The notes under the pieces are model-generated. The model was not told the origin of the DNA and searched no databases. It saw only the letters and a list, made by a program, of their open reading frames with translations. The position numbers and the translations under genes are program-made. Positions 12,911 to 24,059 of a DNA stretch of 64,000 nucleotides are shown here, in pieces. Source of the DNA: Ceriagrion tenellum (taxonomy: Eukaryota; Arthropoda; Insecta; Odonata; Coenagrionidae); assembly GCA_963169105.1 (NCBI GenBank), contig OY720633.1, forward strand, positions 139,978,700 to 140,042,699. The letters are read 5' to 3'. Each line of letters starts with the position of its first letter. Position 1 is the first letter of the stretch.

Positions 12911-13816
12911 CTTGGTGTGGCAATTAAATAGCCTAACTGGTGCACAAACATTTTTTTTAAACCACTAATTACCTTATAAAGTTTATTGCCTTCAATGTAC
13001 TCTGCTTACGCATCCCTACAACGCTCCATACGAATTTCCCATTTTTCACAGGTGAGCTGGAAATCCGCTTCTGTCAGTTTGTTGAGAACCTTCGTTGCTT
13101 TTGCTTTCATTAATTCCACACTTTCAAATGTTGTTCCCCTAAGCTCCAATTTGACCTTGGGAAATAAAAAAAAGTCACGGAGGGGCCAGATCTGGGGAGT
13201 ACGGCGGGTGATCCAACATGGCGATGCCGTATTTCGCAAATAATGGATTCACAGGCATGGCGGAATGGGCTGGCGCATTTTCTTGGTGAAGCATCCAGGA
13301 ATTACTCTTAAACAAATCGGGCATTCGTCTCCTCACTCGTTCACGAAGGGCAGTCAGAACCTCAATATAATAATGTTGATTGACTGTCTGACCCTCTGGG
13401 ACCCAATGAACGTAGAAAATTCCACGCTTGCCAAGATAAAGGACAATCATCATGGCTTTGAATTTTGATTAGATCATTTTCGCTTTTTTTGCCGTGGTGA
13501 GTTTGGGCTCTTCCAATGCATCGATTGGCGCTATCGAATCTTTTAAACGTCAATCAAAATCAAAAACTTGTGTGCGCAATAAACATTCACTTCCGTACAC
13601 TTCCTTTAAAATGGCATGAGCTTCTGTAGCAGTTTTCCCCAGTCTTACAAACTTAAGGTTAACTCGTTGCTCGGGCAATTGCTACAGCAAGACTGAGAGA
13701 CATACAGCCGAGCCCATCGAGCTCATCAACAGGCACAGACATGTTCAAACCTGCCACGGCGCGCTTGCTTTTTGCCGGTAGCAGCACCAGTCCGATTATT
13801 TTATTGCCACACCTCG
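12911..13816 (-). mobile_element. mariner DNA transposon, internally deleted
   Basis: This is a 906-bp element with terminal inverted repeats at 12911-12943 and 13784-13816, which match at 26 of 33 positions by my count. The core GGTGTGGCAAT is identical at both ends. TA dinucleotides flank both ends (12909-12910 and 13817-13818), as expected of Tc1/mariner insertion. Known mariners are about 1.3 kb, so some 400 bp are missing. The missing part lies inside the transposase gene, between the helix-turn-helix region and the catalytic core. The element is defective, although its two ends are preserved. Confidence 0.92.
12945..13742 (-). pseudogene. mariner transposase remnant
   Basis: Mariner transposases cut and paste the element using an N-terminal helix-turn-helix domain and a DD34D catalytic core. 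A possible start codon lies at 13742. The HTH part reads FVRLGKTATEAHAILKEVYG near 13600-13660 and is followed by a deletion. Catalytic blocks follow: VPEGQTVNQHYY, HQENAPAHS, HPPYSPDLAPP, then DFFLFPKVK in another frame, ending with RMERCRDA and EYIEGNK. The second catalytic Asp is Glu (HQEN for HQDN). The first Asp region (LYLGKRG) has also lost its Asp. The third Asp survives just past a one-base frameshift near 13180. There is a stop at 13006-13008. Residues either side of the frameshift overlap in the two frames, so it is recent or neutral decay of a single protein. Confidence 0.9.
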
Positions 13817-13818
13817 TA

Positions 13819-16230
13819 CGTCTAACTTCATAATGATGTACTTCATATTGTCCTTGTCACTTTGAGTCCTTTATTTTCCTCGATGGCTCTTCCCAATAGT
13901 ATTTATTTCAAATCTATCTATGTTCAGGATGTTGCCGAATCGCAGATTCTGTGCAGCGAGGTCGTTTACATATCTTATGTAGAGTTTTCATTCCAGGCTG
14001 TTGCCCCAATTTTTCCGTATGGCACCGCTCGTGATTCATTCTATCCATTTGGTCGCCAACATCCTTTGATGATACCATACATATCTCCATTTATATCAAT
14101 ATCTTCTACTCTACAGTGTTTAATGCCCAGGCTTAACTTCTATATGAGAGGTGCATGTGTTAGAAGAATCGTGTCATAGGCGGGTCAAGTAACCTTATTA
14201 TCTTAACCTTGTTAGTAATCTGCCGGGTAAATGTTATAAAATTTCAGAGAACTTCAGATATTGTGTTTTTTCTGTTTTTCTAGACGATTCTGCGATTTAA
14301 CAGGGAATAGCAAAATGTGTGTTCACACGTTGCCCATGTGACCGCGGGGCGTCTTCTCTGGCGTTACCTCATGAAGGTTATGGGTGAATGATTACGCATC
14401 AATTAGTCCTTTGTAACTAGACGTTCCACATAGTTGAAAAACAATTGACTATCAGATAGATACCACTCCTATTGGCGTCAAAATTAACTCTACTAAATAC
14501 CAAACTCCGTAGGAAAAGCCCATCACTAAGGTAGCCATGGAAGGTCGATGGGCATTAAATTTTTTCACTCGAATGGATGCCAATATGACTAGAAAACGAT
14601 TGTGTCCAAGGCTGGCTAAATCCGTCTGCAGAAAGTCGTGAACCACACATTATTCACTTGACAGGGAAGACACGAGCGAGAAGAGTTGTTCTTCGCGTGC
14701 TCAAGGGTTCCCTATCACGGTTGAGATATGACGGAGAAACTGCTAAGTTACTCCGGATTTTCTGGTTTTTGGGTTTTCTGCCTCTGGGTTCCATTTCTTG
14801 GAATATTTTCTCATCGACCGAATCTGAAGAAGTCTACTGGATAGCCTAACAATTATAAAACTGGCAAAAAATCCTACTTTAGTGCCGCTAATGGCCTCAG
14901 TTGTCAGTCTAGCGTCATAAATAAATAACTTCCGCTTCATGAGAATAGTTATTATCGGTTTTTGATTTCGCAAATATTCATTCCGACCATGTTTAGGTTA
15001 TTCTCCTTAAATTACTTCTGAATGCAGCGAAAGAATTAATCTCCATTCGAAAATGCTCCCGAAAAAAATATTTCTCTCTCTGTGGCTCCGATAAATGTGA
15101 AGGCCAATCGCTCTGACGGCAAGTCAGACCATAGCCGCGGCCAAAATGGGTGTTCGCGGAGGCAAAGAATGTTTTACCAGAGCAAAGATGACCATGAGTG
15201 AGCCTTACATTTTTCAAAGCCTGTCCGAGTATCGAAGCTGGTTGTCAAGCGTATTTAGCCTCAGAAAAATCACATGGCAAGATAGTCACCAGGCTTACTG
15301 GGCGGCCTTGGTTGCCTCATGCATGTCACCACTGCGTCAAACTCACGGTAAGCAGGATGGAATTTCGACCAAGGCTCGTTATTATAATGGTATACATATC
15401 GACTCCACAGCTGAATGCACCGTCCACAGCGTCCTAGTTCGCCAATCAAATGCAGAAAAGTTTGCACTTCTTTACTTGTTATCGAGATAACTTGTCACTA
15501 GAAACCTAATCTCAACAAAAACCTTTACTCCTTGGAATTATTTAGCACTAATCAGTTCCTCGTACCGTTAAATTTTATTTTTTAATCTCTAAGTGAATCC
15601 GTATATTCTTTGAGGCGTGGATAAACTGAAGGACGTATATGAGGTTAATCTACAATTTGAGTTTTGCGATAAATAGCGGTGGTATAGAATTTTTTGTACC
15701 TATGTATTAGTAAATTTAATATTATGATGGGTAAAAATTATAATAAATTGTACCATAAATGTAATTTTTCGCAGAATGTAGATACCCAAGTGCATTATAT
15801 TATCATTTTGGGCCCTTAATTAAATGATGGAGAACGCTTTAGTGATTAAGGAACAACAGGCGGTGATTTAAAGTTTATTAATAACTTTACCAGCGCTTAA
15901 GAGAAATTTTATGGTCGTTTTCATGCTTACTTTTACATGTTTGTGAAATAGTTTCCTGTCTATCAATGACCTCTTCACGATATTTTGTAGTGATTACTGT
16001 GATGTGTAAATGTCAGCCAGAGAAATCAATCAACATCCAGTTTGGATTATTCATTTGATGGGTCAAGCATTTGCTCAAATTAGTACCAGAGTGAAAATAT
16101 TTATCACTAATTAGGACCTGACGAGTGAAAAAAAACTTTGATGCATCTCACTGCGGTGAAACGAGAACCTCTGCCCTTCTAAGAAGTGGCACCATCACAA
16201 CCTTTGAACGCGTTGGCCAAAACACTGCAT
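13819..16230. other. No gene recognised
   Basis: Mostly AT-rich. 15100-15480 has more even composition and a 114-codon plus frame overlapping minus frames of 65-74 codons. I cannot assign any of them, and no clear splice sites favour one. The frame at 13862-14179 likewise shows no domain. Confidence 0.35.
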
Positions 16231-16239
16231 TCTACTTGA

Positions 16240-16800
16240 ATATTTGCAAATATTCCAAACGCCTTATCCACACACACGCCCGCTCACAGTCGCCGTGACT
16301 TCGGACAAAAGTGTCTCTCGGACGCAAATAAAATTCCCGCGGGCGAAATTAATTGAAAGCAAACCAACTCTGTTCTTAGGAAATGTATACGGATAGCGGT
16401 CCCCTCAAACTCCACTCAAATAATAATAAAAAAAGAAGTATCACTCCCCGGAAAGGTAAACAGAGACCACAACCGTCGGTCATTTCTTTTCGTGCAAGAG
16501 TCAGGGGAGGCAACCCTGGGAGGTTGGTTTATTTCGCCATCTACGTTCTCATCCCTTTGCCCCCCACTCCCCACCCCACCCTCTTTCTCCCGGCGCGTCA
16601 CCGTATTTTAGAATCGAGAAAGCCGATTAAATAAAGTCAAAAAGGGTCCGTCCATGAGGGTGTGGATCTGCTAGAGGGGATAATGGAAGCTCGTGTGATG
16701 AGAAAGGAATGTTGGGAGAGGGTGGATGGGGGAAATGAGGGGCCGAGAGAAGAGGAGAAACGCGAGGAAAATGATGAGAAAAACGGGAATATTTGGAAGG
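16240..16800. other. Island with pyrimidine-to-purine switch
   Basis: C-rich at 16260-16300 and 16540-16600, then G/A-rich at 16640-16790 on the plus strand. A TTAATT core lies at 16349-16354. Overlapping frames on both strands are compositional. Confidence 0.45.
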
Positions 16801-17397
16801 CATTAACTATCCCTTCTGTATCTCTTCCGCTTATAATACTATTTTTTCTCACTCTGACTGACTGATTTCATCACGTAAATTTATTCAATACCCTTTGAGA
16901 TGCGGCAGAGCAGTAGGGCGGGGGGTTGTAAGGACTCTATCCAGAATTACAGGGAGAATTCCCAAGGAAATTACGTATCATGACCTACCGTCAGCTTTCT
17001 TGCACTCTCTGTTCACTAGAAGTAGTTCTCTGATCGAAAAAAAGTGCATGCTGGTTATAAAATCAGGAAGACTTTAAGCTAAAAAGCCACTCGTCAAATC
17101 AAAAGAAATGTCTTTGCATTCTTCAGCAACATTTTTCGGTCTACACCTCAAATTGCGAAACATCAGACACTGAAAGTGAGTACAACGAGTCAGAAAATTC
17201 AGATACTTTTTCCTTATGGTAAAGGAAGATCTTAAAAAAAACCTGCAACCTAGCTCTTGCTTTTTTCTATTGGTTTCTCGTCTCTCGTGACGCAAAATTA
17301 GTAACCTTAATAAAATCAGTTTTACTTAAAACTCACCTATAAAACAGTTCACCATTTCACATTTCAAAACCACTTTATTTATACATTAACATCGCTG

Positions 17398-17460
17398 GTG
17401 TCCTGACACTACCTGCCACGTACGTATGCGGCGTCTCGCAGGGTAGTATGTATATGTAAT
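17398..17460 (+). mobile_element. LINE A 3' terminal tail only
   Basis: It begins GGTGTCCTGACAC and shares the order 'GGTGTCC...CCTGCCAC...GCAGGGTA' with the tails of the LINE A copies at 45657 and 47118. An imperfect hairpin pairs 17409-17416 with 17438-17446 with one bulged G. No reverse-transcriptase sequence is readable upstream, so this is either an extremely truncated insertion or the end of an unreadable copy. Confidence 0.65.
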
Positions 17461-17463
17461 AAG

Positions 17464-17530
17464 TAAAATTTTCAAGATTGAATCAGCATTAACTAAGCAA
17501 ATTTTCTAGATTGAATCAGCATTAACATCC
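17464..17530 (+). repeat. Two-copy tandem duplication
   Basis: A unit of roughly 35 bp containing AGATTGAATCAGCATTAAC is present twice, directly after the LINE A tail. Slippage or target duplication associated with that insertion is a possible origin. Confidence 0.8.
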
Positions 17531-18019
17531 TCACAGTATGATGTTTGCGGATCTATCGTTAAAGAAGATGTTACATTAAAAAAATAAAATTGCTACCGCC
17601 AGAAAATTTGTCATGGCATTTTAATGACCAAATAATCTAGGTCGACTGTTGAAGAATGGAAAAAGATATGATAATTTATAAGTACTAGATCTGCCTTTTG
17701 GAAAAACATATATTACTATCAAAGAAAGATAAGGCCATTTCGGTAAATACAATTTATGGAGGTGTAAAAAAATGTAAATGACAATAAGAATATGAATTCT
17801 GATTGATGGAACAAGGCTGCAATTTAGTTACAAGGACTGTTTGCTTAAATGGAACTTAAAGAATCGCGATTAATTTGCCTTAAAAAGCATGCCCTCCACC
17901 AAATGCTTAGCGTGGCAATGGAAATATAGCAAACGAAGGGGAATGAATACCAACCCAGTATCGAATATCAATTTATACCGAAGATTTTATAGAACTACGA
18001 GCAGCTTCATTTTTCATTC

Positions 18020-18262
18020 TCATTCAAGCTTTTTAGCATTCAACTTTTTACTCGATTTTTCCATTTTTTTAAGGGACTGTAAGATTTCCTGAAGTGATGC
18101 TTCGCAGGCTTCCATAACTGGAATTTTTTTCAAATCGAATATAAAAGGCAATAATAATGCTTGTTGTTCCAGCGATAAGCAGTGTAGAATTGCTGAATAA
18201 ATGAAGTTTCTAATTATCTCAATCAATTTTCTTTTACGCTTTGTATTTGCCAGAAAATCATG
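18020..18262 (-). CDS. Protein-like open frame of unknown identity
   Basis: The minus strand is open from about 18262 down to a stop at 18020. It reads KRKRKLIEIIRNFIYSAIL, then LSLEQQALLLPFIFDLKKIP, EACEASLQEILQSLKKM, and a lysine-rich end (KSSKKLNAKKLE). Composition suggests amphipathic helices with a basic tail. No usable ATG opens the frame. The nearest acceptor-like site (TTTTTCAG just upstream of the open part) leaves an in-frame TAA. No AATAAA lies close after the stop. It could be a C-terminal exon, a processed-gene remnant, part of a transposon protein or chance. I do not recognise the family. Confidence 0.3.
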   Translation of the reverse strand, partial: HDFLANTKRKRKLIEIIRNFIYSAILHCLSLEQQALLLPFIFDLKKIPVMEACEASLQEILQSLKKMEKSSKKLNAKKLE

Positions 18263-18529
18263 TTTTTAGCTGAAAAATGTCACAGTTTTCGCTGAAATCA
18301 AGTATAGCATATTTCATTTGCAACCAGAGATTTGATTTTCCAAGTATATTAATGCTTCTAGCATTTAAATATCACGTTTATCTGCAGGCCCACGATAGCA
18401 CGTAGAAAGAAAATCTGTATGAGAAGGGCCCAGAGTTCTAAGGGTCCCATGACAGAGTGCTTCGGGGGTTAATCGATATATGTATTATTCATTGCATATT
18501 TTCAACAAGTATACTCTTCAATGTCTACT

Positions 18530-18742
18530 CTCAAAGTAGCTCTCATAGATGCACTGCATGTTAATGAGAAAACACTTTCTGGGTTACCCGGGCATGAAAG
18601 AGAACCAACAGTCACTTATATCTCCGTCCACCTGGAAAACGGTCAGCGTGTCTACTACAACGGACACAATGTACAAGATATGTTACGAACTCCTCAAATG
18701 ACCACGCTGATGGTAATTTTTGGTGGTTTTCTCATAAAATAA
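18530..18742 (+). pseudogene. Helitron Rep/helicase polyprotein fragment
   Basis: Helitrons are rolling-circle DNA transposons encoding a Rep nuclease fused to a Pif1-type helicase. The frame contains GHEREPTVTYISVHLENGQR, then VYYNGHNVQDM and TPQMTTLMVIF. This closely follows the conserved block between the Rep and helicase regions ('H.R.P.V..L.VHLENGQRVYFT.......PP.TTLTAFF'). About 70 codons remain and no Walker motifs follow; the frame ends at 18742. I found no Helitron termini (TC start, CTRR end with hairpin). It is an isolated remnant. Confidence 0.8.
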
Positions 18743-18799
18743 GTTCAATGTTTTTCATATCCGTAGAAACTTCAACGAGTACCTTCCGCTGGTATGTAG

Positions 18800-19150
18800 T
18801 AATTCCGTATGATCTCCTAATAAGTGTGAGAAAGGAAGGTAGTGACTGAAAGGTGGGTAACAAAGGTGCATAGCGTCCTAATAGATTGAATTATAGAGCG
18901 ATCGACTCCAAGAGTAACGGCTAGTACTCATATAAAAGAGAGTTGGATGCTGAGAACTGAGGTAAATCAGAGGGGATGGGAGGAAAGAATGGGATGAAGG
19001 AATGAGAAACGAATTACGGTTGGTGTTTGTGGTTTAGGGGGTCGAGGGCAGTCCGCGGTCGGGAGATTTTTTATCTCTCATTCCTTCCCTGAATCGTTCT
19101 CGGAGGGATGACTGAAGGGATTGAGGGGGATACGGGATTAGACCGGTATA
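18800..19150 (+). other. Purine-rich tract
   Basis: G/A-rich on the plus strand, with a short pyrimidine patch at 19075-19095. No coding signal was seen. Confidence 0.4.
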
Positions 19151-20156
19151 GTGACCTCCAGAGAAAACATCGGAATTTGGAGGGAGTTTTACGGAGTCTT
19201 AACGGCGCTAGAAAGTGTTCGTTATTGATAACTATCTGAGTGTGCGAAAATTTTTTACTTTGATGGGAGCTAGGTTTTGACCACTGTTCGGGTCTTTGAT
19301 AGCTGTTTTTGGAGGGCTGATACTCAATAAAACACTGTCACATTCTCTTGAAAATGCTTAGCATAATTATGTATGCAGATAAGGACCTGAGGTGAAAATT
19401 GATTAATTATCATAGATGGTAGTAAAATAAATAATAAGGTGAAAATTAATAGGGCTGAGAGAAACAGTGCGACTAGCCACGTTTCACAGGAATTAGAGTG
19501 AGTGCATTATAATAAGGCAGTTGACTGTAAGAAACGTAGCCAATTAGTAAGCCCATCCAATGGTGTTTGGGGAAGAGAAACACATGACAAAAAATCCAAG
19601 ACGGTAGCCTTTTAATCATATGATGGTTTAAATCTGTTTACTTGTCATTTATTTATAAGTTAAATTAGTTTATTTCAACAATATCATGGATGGATACTAC
19701 TTTGGGGGATGAAGCTACCATCAAGCTGTCTTACACATTTTCAAAATGATTTATTGAAAATGAAATATAATAATTGTTATTAAAAAAGTCTGTAACAAAA
19801 AGATTTCCTTAGAAGTTTTAAAGTCCATAAAGCAAAATTCTCATCTAAACGAAATCAACGTAACAAATGCCAGGGAATTAGTTGTCGCTACTGAAGTTCA
19901 TGGCTAGGTTTTATTTTTATCTAAAATGGTTTCTAAAGGAATTCGGCACTCTTGAATGATTCTTAAAATCTATGTCATATTCCGGTGCATCCAAACTAAA
20001 TATGACGTGATGGAATTCCCTACATCCAAGCTATATATGACAAGGTGGCATTCCTGCCGGTAATATCTTTCGGAGGTAAAATAGACAGTCCCACAATCGG
20101 CTTTCCGGGTGGGGACTACTGGGAGGAGTAAATCAGTTAGGAAAGACAACTGCAGG
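19151..20156. other. No gene seen
   Basis: AT-rich down to about 20040. 20040-20156 may be 5' sequence of the LINE whose endonuclease becomes readable at 20157. Confidence 0.35.
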
Positions 20157-23060
20157 ATAGAAACATAGAACATTAGATCTTTAGAGGTGAGTGGAAAGTT
20201 AAAAAAACGTGAGAATAGAGATGGAGAGTCTAGGAGGGGATGTACTGGGAGTCAGCGAGATAGGGTGGATGTGGACAGACGACTATTGAAGCGACGGGTA
20301 TTGAGTGATATATTCAGGAGACAACCGGTGCATTGCAGGTCTAGGCATCATACTGAAGAAAGAATGGGAAACGTAAGGGAAGTCAGTCTGGTGGAGGAAT
20401 TAGAATTATGAAGGTGGAAGGAGAGCCTACGTGATACTGCAGGCTTACATTCTGACGTCTAGCCACATGAATGAAGAATAGATGTGTACGAGCAAATTGA
20501 AGAAGTCCTCGGGGCAGTGAAGAGAAAAGACAACCATATCATAATGACAGACTGAAACTCAGTGGTAGGAGAGATAAAAGAAGACAATAGTGTAGGATAA
20601 TTCGGACTGGGCAAAAGAAATGCCAAGGGAGAAAGACAGGTCGAGCTCTGCAATGACAATAAATATAGTAGATACCACTCTCTTCGAGCACCATCCGTGT
20701 AGGAGGTACATATAGAAGATTCCAGATAATATTGCCAGGTACCAAATAGACTACGTACTTGTCAGATACAAGAACCAAGTAAAGCAGTGCAATAGCTATC
20801 CCGGTGCGGATATAAACAGTGACTAAACCGTAGTAATTATGGACAGCCATCTTAGATACGAGAAAATTTAGAAGATAAATCATGTGCCAAGATGAGGCAC
20901 AAAGGTACTGGCTAAAGAAAAGAACAGGGTAAGATTTACCTTAATATTCGACAAGAAACTATTTCAAAAACGTAATAAGAGGAAACGTCGAAAAATGGGA
21001 TAAACTGAATAGGACAATGGCAGAAGTAGCTGCATAGTAACTGGTGAGAAAGAAGGCTAGGTAGGATTTGATCGAAAACTGGTGCAAGGAGTTCAACGAA
21101 AACATGAAGAAGGGGAACATCAAAACAGCATATGTGGACCCCAGAAGTCAAGGGGTCTAAGTGACATTTAAAAAAAATAAGTTTGGTACAGGAATGGGAT
21201 GTAAAAATATAAATCTTTTAGATGGTAAAGGGATCCAAGTGACTTTCTTGACAGGTAATGCTATCTGGGGTAATGTCTCTCAACTACTTAGTGGGTTGTA
21301 CCAAACCTACCAAACATTTTCAACTTTGAATTCAGTTTTCTCAAAACAACGAATTTGTTACTTAAACCCCTTGACTTCTGGGGTCCTCATATAAGCTATC
21401 GAAGAAACATTTCGGAGAGAGGAAAACGGGAAGCAACAATAAAGGAGTGCGAACAAAATTATATTGATAAAGGGTGAAGAAATTGGAATAGATGGAATCA
21501 ATACATCAAAGAACACTACCAAAGACCAACGCCGCTGCAAGAAAACCAAATGAATGACGAAAGCAAGGTTGACGAAGAAGACTGGGGCCCACACATACGC
21601 ACACGTTTGCACACACTCTTAAAGACCCCAAGACAAACAAAGAACTTGGATCAGTCAACTTCAATGGAGAAATCGTCAAAGGGCTCGGAAGTAAATCCAA
21701 GGACAACCTGTACAAAATACTAAAAAAATAGCTACCTAAGCAGACGTTTCCAGAGAACTTTCCAAAAAGCATAATGATCGTGATACCGAAGAAGACAAGG
21801 ACTAAGAGATTTGAGGAGCATCGGATCTTGAGTCTTATATTGCACGCACCAAAAATACATGAATAATATTCCGAAGAGTGCAAAGAAAAGTTGAAGACAA
21901 CCTCTCGACAAACCATTTTCGATTTAGGAAGAACAGGGGTACCAGGGAGACCATACTTGGCGTAAGAGTAATGGTAGAGAAAGCAATACATGTGAACAAG
22001 CAATTATATGTCACATTCGTGACCTGTAGAAAGCCTTCGAGAGTGTTGATTGGAACAAGATGATCAAACTGCTGGAAAAACTCGGAATGGATTACAACGA
22101 CAGAAGAATAAACTACCAACTATATAGGAAACAAGTCGTCACAATGCGAATAAGAAAATGAAGACGAAGTGACGCAAAATTAACGCAAGAGTAAGACAGG
22201 GATGAAACATCTCTTTAGCGCTGTTTAGCAAGTAATTAGAGGAGGGCATTTGAGAAGCACAAGAAAAAGGACTGAGCGGAATAAAGACAAACGGCGGAGA
22301 AATATTTATGCTCCGCTTTGCAGATGACATTGCAACCATAACTGGATATTGCGATGACCTTGAGTAGTAACTAAACAATTTGGACCAAGTTCTCCAAGAA
22401 TATAGTTTGATAATAAACAAGACGAAGATTTTGATCCTTGAATGCGAAAGAGAAAAGCTGAATGCAGAAGTCACACTGAGAGGAGAGAATAAGAGCAAGT
22501 GGGTTCCTTCTCCTAACTTGGAAATACCATCATGTGGGATGGAATAAGTATAATGGACATCAAGCGAAGATTAGTCCTAGCTAAGAAAGCGTTCATGGGT
22601 AAAATACAACTTCCGTGTTCAAAGAAGATAGGACTACTGCTTGAAAAAAGTATGTGAAAACATTCGCGAGGAGCGTGGCACTCTATGGCTCGGAAGCATG
22701 GACCACTAGACAGGCCCACTAGATCAGACTCGAAAATTTCGAAACCTCGTAATGAAGGAGGATACTGAAGATTAAATGGACGGACAAAATAAGAAATGAC
22801 CAAGTTTACAAAAGAGTAAAAGAGGAAAGAACTATATGGAACACCATATAGAAAAGAAGAACCAGATGGATTGGACACACCCTGAGGCACTATGGGTTTG
22901 TGAAGAACATAATTGAAGGTAAAATAGAGGGAAAGTTCCCCAGAGGATGAATCAGGAATGGGTTCAAGGACCGAATAAAGAGGAAAGTACATGGAATGAG
23001 CAACCAGGAAGTGAGAGACCTGACATTAAATTGGTAAGGATGTGGACCTACAGTCAACTA
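20157..23060 (+). pseudogene. Near full-length RTE-like LINE B, heavily decayed
   Basis: One polyprotein with an apurinic-type endonuclease and a reverse transcriptase once spanned this region; many stops and frameshifts now break it. The endonuclease start is recognisable as NIRSL...SGKL near 20170-20205 ('GTWNVR.L...GKL'), then DVLGVSEIGWMW near 20240, YSGDN and GIILKKEW. IIMTD followed by a stop stands for the 'IIMGDWN' active-site block near 20540, and GLGKRNARGERQVELC follows. The transcriptase shows NHFRFRKNRGTRE (21917-21955), the catalytic FADD at 22317-22328, DIKRRLVLAKKAFMGK, ALYGSEAWT, WIGHTLRHYGFVKNIIEGKI and a 3' end CAGTCAACTAATCTTAGGAT. A small inverted-repeat element interrupts it at 21134-21387. 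The RTE assignment rests on resemblance to arthropod 'craniofacial development protein 2-like' entries, which derive from RTE elements. Confidence 0.88.
21134..21387. mobile_element. MITE-like inverted-repeat element nested in LINE B
   Basis: Perfect 21-bp inverted repeats lie at 21136-21156 and 21366-21386. Imperfect similarity continues inward (GTTTGGTAC near the left end, the complement of GTACCAAAC near the right). CATAT occurs on both sides (21129-21133 and 21388-21392), a plausible 5-bp target duplication. LINE coding sequence reads up to it (IKTAY) and resumes after it (KLSKKHFGERK), which confirms a later insertion. About 254 bp with no coding capacity suggests a non-autonomous DNA transposon. 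The superfamily is not determined. Confidence 0.85.
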
Positions 23061-23399
23061 ATCTTAGGATTGGACAATCAATAATGATTCCAGTGCATTA
23101 CCCGCCTCTTTTAACATTTCCATTAAGTTAATTATATGATTGTTTCTTTTTAAATTCTCCTTTTTGTTTCCTGTCTTTATTTTTCTTTAATTTGTATTCC
23201 ATTATCTTATCATAGTCTCTATGTCTAAGATCATCCCTTTCATCATGTATTTAATGATGGCTAATTAACACTCGTATCCATGTATATACTCAATCATAAA
23301 TATTCTTACTCATGCATTAAAAATACATCGACATGGAGTCGTATTCACTCATAGTCATAGGCATATTATGCATCTATACTTTTACGTACTCTAGTTACG
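23061..23399. other. AT-rich stretch, no gene seen
   Basis: Immediately downstream of the LINE 3' end. Nothing recognised. Confidence 0.35.
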
Positions 23400-23935
23400 C
23401 TCGAAGGGGCAGGGCTTTATCTTTCCTACTCTAAAAAAATAAACAAATATGGAGATAATGAATAAAATAATTGAAGCCATCCACCATTCTTGTGGCGATA
23501 GTGGAAAATTTTCCGGGAAAAACAATTAATGAAAAACAGGAACGAATCGCCCAAAGGGGGAATTGATAATTGGGAGGGTGGGATTTTTTAGTGTGGCTTC
23601 GCGCGATATGGGCGGACAAAGAGTAGAGTGGAATGTAAGAAGAAAAAAGACGAGACAAAGAGAGGGGCAGGAAGAAAGTGGATAGGGATGGAAATGAAAG
23701 GGGGTGCATGAGGAAGGAGACCATGGGAGTGCTTTCTTTATTTCTCGAGGGTTTCATTGTCGCTGCTCTCGCCGGGAGAAAGAAAAAGGATTATGGAATT
23801 TTATTTTGTTTGTTTGACGGTCAGAGATAAGGACGGGCTGACGGACGGATGCTAACACATGGGGAATGGCGGGAAAGGGGGCCCACGGTAGGCCGGGAGT
23901 GGGTAAAATGCTACCAACCTTTCTTCGTAGTCCCA
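23400..23935 (+). other. Purine-rich tract
   Basis: G/A-rich on the plus strand at 23560-23740 and 23820-23910. The minus-strand open frames here are Ser/Pro/Leu-rich and compositional. Confidence 0.4.
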
Positions 23936-24059
23936 ATAGCTAATTAAAAGTTGAAGTAAATGATCTCATATGCTGACACAGGAGTTCAGTCTCTTTTGAA
24001 TTTCATTTACCATCAAGATTTATTCATACTGATCAATTCACTCATCAACTACGCTCCGG

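Noticed and set aside
13840..14180. Possible antisense LINE sequence upstream of the mariner
   Set aside because: A few suggestive residues on the minus strand, but no block order matching either LINE family.
15146..15490. 114-codon plus-strand frame overlapping minus-strand frames
   Set aside because: Composition allows frames on both strands. No family, signal or splice evidence favours one.
21506..22992. Long minus-strand frames (up to 165 codons)
   Set aside because: They are antisense shadows of the plus-strand LINE B reverse transcriptase.
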